Origin: HK1 sp965202735
Lineage (GTDB): Bacteria > Pseudomonadota > Gammaproteobacteria > HK1
DNA: 64,000 bases
Assembly: GCA_965202735.1 (NCBI GenBank)
Contig: OZ241844.1
Coordinates: 1,922,001-1,986,000, forward strand
Direction: 5' to 3'
Under the pieces are notes generated by a model that did no database searches, was not told where the DNA came from, and saw nothing but the letters and a program-made list of their open reading frames with translations. Positions 60,434 through 64,000 of the stretch are shown piece after piece. Position 1 is the first letter of the stretch, and each line of letters starts with the position of its first letter. A program made the position numbers and the translations under genes.

Positions 60434-61408
60434 TCAGGGAAGGACCCGCGTCCCCGCCTCGCCCGCGAGCGCGTCCCCGGCCGCGTCGAGGTGGGCGATC
60501 ACCGCCCGCCGCCCGCCGCCTTCGACGAAGCGGATCGCGGCCTCCACCTTCGGCCCCATGCTCCCGGCGGCGAACTCGCCGGCGTCGAAGTGGCGCCTCA
60601 GCTCGTCGACCCGCACCTCGCCGAGGCACCGCGCCCCCGGCGTTCCGAATCCGATCTGCACCCCCTCCACCGACGTGAGGATCATGAAGTCCGGGATGCC
60701 GAGCACGTGCGCCATGTGCGCGGAGCTCAGGTCCTTGTCGATGACCCCCTCGACGCCGCGCCGGACTCCGTTCGCGTCCCGGACCACGGGGATCCCGCCG
60801 CCGCCGCCGGCGATGACCACCGCCCCGCTCTCCGCCACCGTCTCGATGAGGGAGATGTCGACGATGTGCTTCGGGCGCGGCGACGGCACCACGCAGCGCC
60901 AGCCGCGCCCCGCGTCGTCGCGCATCGTCCAGCCCAGGCTCTCGGCGATCACCCGCGCTTCGGCCTCGTCGTAGAAGAACCCGACCGGCTTGGTCGGGTT
61001 CGCGAACGCCGGGTCGCCGGGGTCGACCTCGACCTGCGTCAGCAGGCACACCACGTGGCGGTCGTTCCCCGCTTCGCGCAGCGTGTTCTCGAGGCTCTGC
61101 ATCAGCAGGTACGCGATACCCCCTTGGCTGTGGGCGACGCACACGTCCATGCTCATCGGCGGCACCCGCTCGCGGCTCAGCACCTGGCGCATCAGGATCT
61201 TTCCGACCACCGGCCCGTTGCCGTGGGTGATGACGAGCTCGTTGTCCGCGCGCATGATGGGGAGCAGTGCCCGGCCGGTGCGGGCCGCGTACTCGCGCTG
61301 CTCCTCGACGGTCCCCGGTCCGCGCCCGGGATGGATCGCGTTGCCGCCGACCGCAATCAGGACCCGCGGTCTGTCGCTTCGCTCCGTTCGCGGCCGGGGA
61401 TTGGGCAT
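60434..61408 (-). CDS. arcC: Carbamate kinase
   Basis: A 324-residue amino-acid-kinase-fold enzyme making ATP from carbamoyl phosphate and ADP, or the reverse. RVLIAVGGNAIHP starts the fold, VITHGNGPVVGKILMRQ is the substrate loop, MDVCVAHSQGGIAYLLMQSLEN is a carbamate-kinase hallmark, VVIAGGGGGIPVVRD follows and VIDKDLSSAHMAHVLG holds the active-site Lys-Asp. The C terminus GSMGPKVEAAIRFVEGGGRRAVI is typical. No arginine deiminase genes are near. In purine or allantoin degradation carbamate kinase acts last, so it could be linked to the molybdenum hydroxylase upstream of it in orientation, which is inference. Confidence 0.92.
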   Translation of the reverse strand: MPNPRPRTERSDRPRVLIAVGGNAIHPGRGPGTVEEQREYAARTGRALLPIMRADNELVITHGNGPVVGKILMRQVLSRERVPPMSMDVCVAHSQGGIAYLLMQSLENTLREAGNDRHVVCLLTQVEVDPGDPAFANPTKPVGFFYDEAEARVIAESLGWTMRDDAGRGWRCVVPSPRPKHIVDISLIETVAESGAVVIAGGGGGIPVVRDANGVRRGVEGVIDKDLSSAHMAHVLGIPDFMILTSVEGVQIGFGTPGARCLGEVRVDELRRHFDAGEFAAGSMGPKVEAAIRFVEGGGRRAVIAHLDAAGDALAGEAGTRVLP

Positions 61409-61490
61409 GGGCGGGCCGGTCTCGCCGTGCGGAAGGGCTGCATCATAGCCCCCGGGAGCCGCCGGCACATGTCCCGATGCGGGTCGAGCC

Positions 61491-61618
61491 AGGACCATTC
61501 AAAAGTCGCGGTCATTGGCCGCCCGACCGGAAGATCGCACGGTGACGGGCGGTCTTTCGGCATCGAAGGCCCGGACCGAGGGCCTGATGAACCGTTCGTC
61601 ACGACTTCCGGAGAGCCC
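61491..61618 (+). repeat. Repeat R2 (128 bp) flanked by 13-bp direct repeats
   Basis: The best-preserved copy: AGGACCATTCAAAAGTCGCG, GATCGCACGGTGACGGGCGG, TCTTTCGGCATCGAAGGCCC and ATGAACCGTTCGTCACGACT. TGCGGGTCGAGCC stands at 61478-61490 and 61619-61631. The 61632-61834 remainder up to the HTH gene shows nothing recognisable. Confidence 0.88.
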
Positions 61619-61834
61619 TGCGGGTCGAGCCGGCGGGGCTTGTCCACTTGTGGCCGGAGACGAATCGAATCGCGGACACGGGACAGGAACACAAGCCATC
61701 GCCGGCACCACTCTCGGGGCCACCCTGATTCATCCTGATCGCCGGGTCTCGCGCTCGTTCTGTCCGGCTCGGGCGAGCGCCTCGATCAGGGCGGTGACAC
61801 TACGCGTACTGGCCCGTCCGGCGCTCATGAGATC

Positions 61835-62149
61835 CTAGACCGCGGACACCGCCTGGGCCTTGTCGGAGTGGCTCATGTGCCGTGCAGTGGCCGCCAGCGC
61901 CTGCTCGGTGATCTCGAGCGCCCGGCCGAGCCGGCCCGTGTCGACGGGCGCCGCCGCGCGTGGCGGTCCCACGTAGAACTCCAGCCCCAGCACCTCGCAC
62001 AGCGCCTTCACCCGCTCGACGGACGGGACGCGCCCGCGCCGCATGTTGTGGATCAGCTCCGGCGTGCCCACCGCGCGCATCGACGCCTGACGCGCCGACC
62101 ACCCGCGGGCCCGTACCGCGCGCTCGATGTCTCTGAGCAGTTCCTGCAT
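61835..62149 (-). CDS. HTH (XRE-like) domain protein
   Basis: A 104-residue protein. The N-terminal ~65 residues form a helix-turn-helix: LLRDIERAVRARGWSARQASMRAVGTPELIHNMRRGRVPSVERVKALCEVLG has the Q-A-S-x-x-A and P-S-x-x-x-V-x-x-L-C layout of Cro/C1-type regulators. LEFYVGPPR and the following ~40 residues (EITEQALAATARHM) are a short helical tail, perhaps for dimerisation. It resembles the DNA-binding half of a phage-type repressor without a peptidase domain. It faces an AT-rich intergenic region with an inverted repeat that could be its operator. Confidence 0.78.
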   Translation of the reverse strand: MQELLRDIERAVRARGWSARQASMRAVGTPELIHNMRRGRVPSVERVKALCEVLGLEFYVGPPRAAAPVDTGRLGRALEITEQALAATARHMSHSDKAQAVSAV

Positions 62150-62616
62150 GTGGGTAAATTTCCTACATTACGTGACTCCTGATTCTGCAAATTGACCTTG
62201 ATTTACGGTCAAATTAATGGATACTGGGCAAGGCAGGGCACCGGCCATCAGCGGCACACGCCGCACAAGGCATGCGCCCTACAAGGCGTGCGCCCCGCGA
62301 CTCGGGGCGGCGGGTCTTGCGGGTCCCGTCGATGTTCGGGCGATTCGTCCGGGCGGCGTCGCAGGGCGAGGGCGGCGGACCGATGCCGAGCAAGGGGCTC
62401 GTCGGTCAATGAAGGATGCGCCCGGGCGGCTCGACACGGGCGGACCGACATCGTCGGTGAGCCGCTCGCACCGCTTGCCGCGACACGGAGACAGTGCGAC
62501 CGCGCCAATGGTCCTTGCAGGCGGTCCCGCACGGACCGGGAAGGCCCGGTCCGTCCCACCGCCTTCATCCATCGGGGCATTGGGACGGTAACGATTCTGC
62601 CTATGAGGAGAGCATG
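62150..62616. promoter_or_regulatory. 467-bp divergent control region with TTGACC-N9-GGTCAA inverted repeat
   Basis: The part nearest the HTH gene (62150-62220) is AT-rich and contains TTGACC at 62192-62197 and GGTCAA at 62207-62212, a possible operator or a -35-like element. ACAAGGC[A/G]TGCGCC is repeated around 62268-62293. The rest is GC-rich and shows no gene; frames across it lack coding character. Confidence 0.5.
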
Positions 62617-63513
62617 ATGAGGAATGCGAGGAATGCGAGAGCCGTGCTGGCGATTGCCTGTGCCGTCTCGCTCAGTGCTTGTGGTGGTGGCGGCGGAGGC
62701 GGCGATGGAGCGGTTCGGCCGATCTCCGGTCCCGAAACCAGAGCCTTGACGGGGATGGAGCCCCCGATGGAGACAGCCGCAGAGCAAGTTGCACGATCTC
62801 CAGGGATTTCGTCACGAGCGGACTCGTTCATCATCTCCACGGTATTCGGTGAAACCGACCATTCCGAACTGCGGACATTCCGTCTCACGACCCGATGCTC
62901 AGGGACCAGTTGCTCCGTACGGGAGTCGACGACAGGGTATTCCGAGACCTTTCGACTGTCCGATTACGTCTCAGTGGAACCCGATGAGGCAGTAGGGACC
63001 AGACACGGCATTACGCTGATGTCCTGGACCGAGGCGGATTTCATCACCGCATACGGTGCCTGGATGGAGCACAGCGGATTTGCGGTTGAAGGTGGGTACG
63101 ACACAGTGCTGGGCATCAGGGTTGACGCACGGTATGGCCTTGCCGGAGGCGATCTCACGGGTACGGCGCCTACCGGAAACGCAACGTGGCGCGGCCTGAT
63201 GGTCGGAATGCAGGCGACCGGGAACAATCGTGGCTACCGGCTGCAAGGCGATGCCATCTTGAGCTACGACCTGAACGCAGGCGGCTCCGTCGATATCGCC
63301 TTCAGCGGCATCAAGAACATCGACCGCGGCGCCGCGCATTCGACGCCTTCAGTAAGGTTCGACGACGTCTCGGTCACGCCACGGGGAACGTTCGCGGCGG
63401 GCCTGACGGGCAATCGCATTCAAGGCGGCTTCTACGGTCCGGGACACGCCGAGGCGGCGGGCGTTTTCGAGCAGTCGAACATCGTCGGGGCGTTCGGCGC
63501 AAAGAAACGATAG
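62617..63513 (+). CDS. TbpB/fHbp-like surface lipoprotein
   Basis: A 298-residue lipoprotein. ATG 62617 has GAGGAG spaced well upstream (ATG 62614 is in frame). The signal peptide AVLAIACAVSLSAC ends in the lipobox LSAC, followed by seven glycines. The mature part is beta-rich. Its end, GTFAAGLTGNRIQGGFYGPG and HAEAAGVFEQSNIVGAFGAK, is the closing motif of the transferrin-binding-protein-like barrel (IQGGFYGPGHAE-x-AGVF). Two Cys (RCSGTSC) in the N-terminal half may form a disulfide. Proteins of this type are often carried to the cell surface by a Slam translocon; no Slam gene is in the window. The ligand is unknown. Confidence 0.82.
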   Translation: MRNARNARAVLAIACAVSLSACGGGGGGGDGAVRPISGPETRALTGMEPPMETAAEQVARSPGISSRADSFIISTVFGETDHSELRTFRLTTRCSGTSCSVRESTTGYSETFRLSDYVSVEPDEAVGTRHGITLMSWTEADFITAYGAWMEHSGFAVEGGYDTVLGIRVDARYGLAGGDLTGTAPTGNATWRGLMVGMQATGNNRGYRLQGDAILSYDLNAGGSVDIAFSGIKNIDRGAAHSTPSVRFDDVSVTPRGTFAAGLTGNRIQGGFYGPGHAEAAGVFEQSNIVGAFGAKKR

Positions 63514-63567
63514 GCATCCACACAGAAGCGCACGTCCGATTTCGAGACGGTCCGGCTATCCCCGCGA

Positions 63568-63608
63568 GACGCGAGACCCGCCGCGACCCGCGGGGCGGGT
63601 CTCGCGTC
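63568..63608 (+). terminator. 15-bp-stem hairpin after the TbpB-like lipoprotein gene
   Basis: GACGCGAGACCCGCC at 63568-63582 pairs perfectly with 63594-63608 across an 11-base loop, 55 bases after the stop codon. Strong terminator candidate, without a U tract. Confidence 0.7.
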
Positions 63609-63741
63609 CTGACGACCACCGCGCCTCCGTCGCCGACGCCCAGGATCCACCGTCCGAAGGCGTCCATCGGACACTCGCCGTTCCAGATAACTCGCTGCGG
63701 CGGAGAGCTTCAGGATCGGCCGTGAAAGGAGTCGTGACGAG

Positions 63742-63867
63742 ATGCAATGGAACCGGAGTCATACGCGCGCCGTGGCGATCATCTCGATCACCATCGTCGC
63801 AGGGATAATCCCGGCGCTTGTCTACATGTGGATCACACGTGATGCTGAACAGGAGGATGCAGAGTGA
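63742..63867 (+). CDS. Small single-span membrane protein
   Basis: A 41-residue protein: MQWNRSHTR, then a hydrophobic span AVAIISITIVAGIIPALVYMWI, then the acidic end TRDAEQEDAE. GAAAGGAG lies ~15 bases upstream. Its stop overlaps the start of the next lipoprotein gene by one base (TGATG), which argues for a real, coupled gene. Orientation is probably N-in with the acidic tail outside, by the positive-inside rule. Function unknown. Confidence 0.6.
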   Translation: MQWNRSHTRAVAIISITIVAGIIPALVYMWITRDAEQEDAE

Positions 63868-64000
63868 TGGTGAATCATGGAAGATTTCGGATCATCGGAG
63901 TATTGAGCCTGGCCATGGCCTTGACCGGTTGCTCCACCTTGGTCAGCGACAAACTCGCGAGCATCAATGTAGATGCCCCAGGGTGCCCGGACGGAACGGA
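63867..64000 (+). CDS. Start of a lipoprotein gene, truncated by the window end
   Basis: From ATG 63867 the frame reads MVNHGRFRIIGVLSLAMALTGC with lipobox ALTGC, then STLVSDKLASINVDAPGCPDG to the window end. The signal peptide and Cys are clear. Family unknown from the short part visible. It is probably in an operon with the small membrane protein before it. Confidence 0.65.
   Translation, partial: MVNHGRFRIIGVLSLAMALTGCSTLVSDKLASINVDAPGCPDGT

Overview
The window is GC-rich, tightly packed bacterial DNA. The gene order yebC-ruvC-ruvA-ruvB-tolQ-tolR-tolA-tolB-pal-cpoB (21248-30225) is a gammaproteobacterial signature, and a YheU homologue and Slam/TbpB-like lipoproteins agree with it. I read this as an uncultured gammaproteobacterium, possibly marine or host-associated; the lineage is inference. 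No rRNA, tRNA or CRISPR was seen.

Layout. 1-5.9 kb: end of an AAA/PD-(D/E)XK gene, then a leucine-degradation operon (isovaleryl-CoA dehydrogenase, a PIN/NYN-like protein, both methylcrotonyl-CoA carboxylase subunits). 6-13.2 kb: small membrane protein, SLT lipoprotein, a two-subunit ThDP decarboxylase, an RTX remnant, divergent PhyH and Gfo/Idh genes, and a large surface lipoprotein. 13.2-20.8 kb: D-amino-acid genes (alanine racemase, D-amino-acid aminotransferase, D-aminoacylase), a glutathione S-transferase with an in-frame UGA, YheU, a formyltransferase and peptide deformylase. 21.2-31.4 kb: Holliday-junction (RuvCAB) and Tol-Pal envelope operons plus an AI-2E-type permease. 31.5-34.7 kb: an ArsC-like gene with an in-frame UGA, an aminomutase-like enzyme and an enolase-superfamily dehydratase. 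35.2-47.3 kb: a defence-like island with an AAA/DUF4143 protein, a DUF6361-phospholipase D-helicase operon whose PLD gene is split by an IS66-type element carrying a DNA adenine methylase, and a Septu-like PtuA/PtuB pair. 47.8-61.4 kb: hydantoinase A-like protein, SDR, MFS, HepT/MntA toxin-antitoxin, LLM flavin oxidoreductase, a second AAA/DUF4143 protein, a pdxA fragment, a MoaD-like protein with a molybdenum hydroxylase subunit, and carbamate kinase. 61.8-64 kb: HTH protein, a TbpB-like lipoprotein, a small membrane protein and the start of another lipoprotein.

Three things stand out. (1) Two genes on the minus strand (GST at 15950-16648, ArsC-like at 31519-31863) are open only if an early UGA is read as selenocysteine. 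In each the UGA replaces the expected active-site cysteine and is followed by a SECIS-like hairpin. (2) The DUF6361-PLD-helicase operon looks like a multi-gene defence system I cannot match to a named one; excising the IS66 element at its 8-bp duplication restores the PLD frame exactly. (3) Intergenic space is full of short dispersed repeats: a ~122-bp element with 16-bp inverted ends (nine full or partial copies plus a short stub), a ~128-bp element flanked by 11-13-bp direct repeats, and two others. In-frame minisatellites have also grown inside several ordinary enzymes (MCC alpha, hydantoinase A, TolA, enolase-like).
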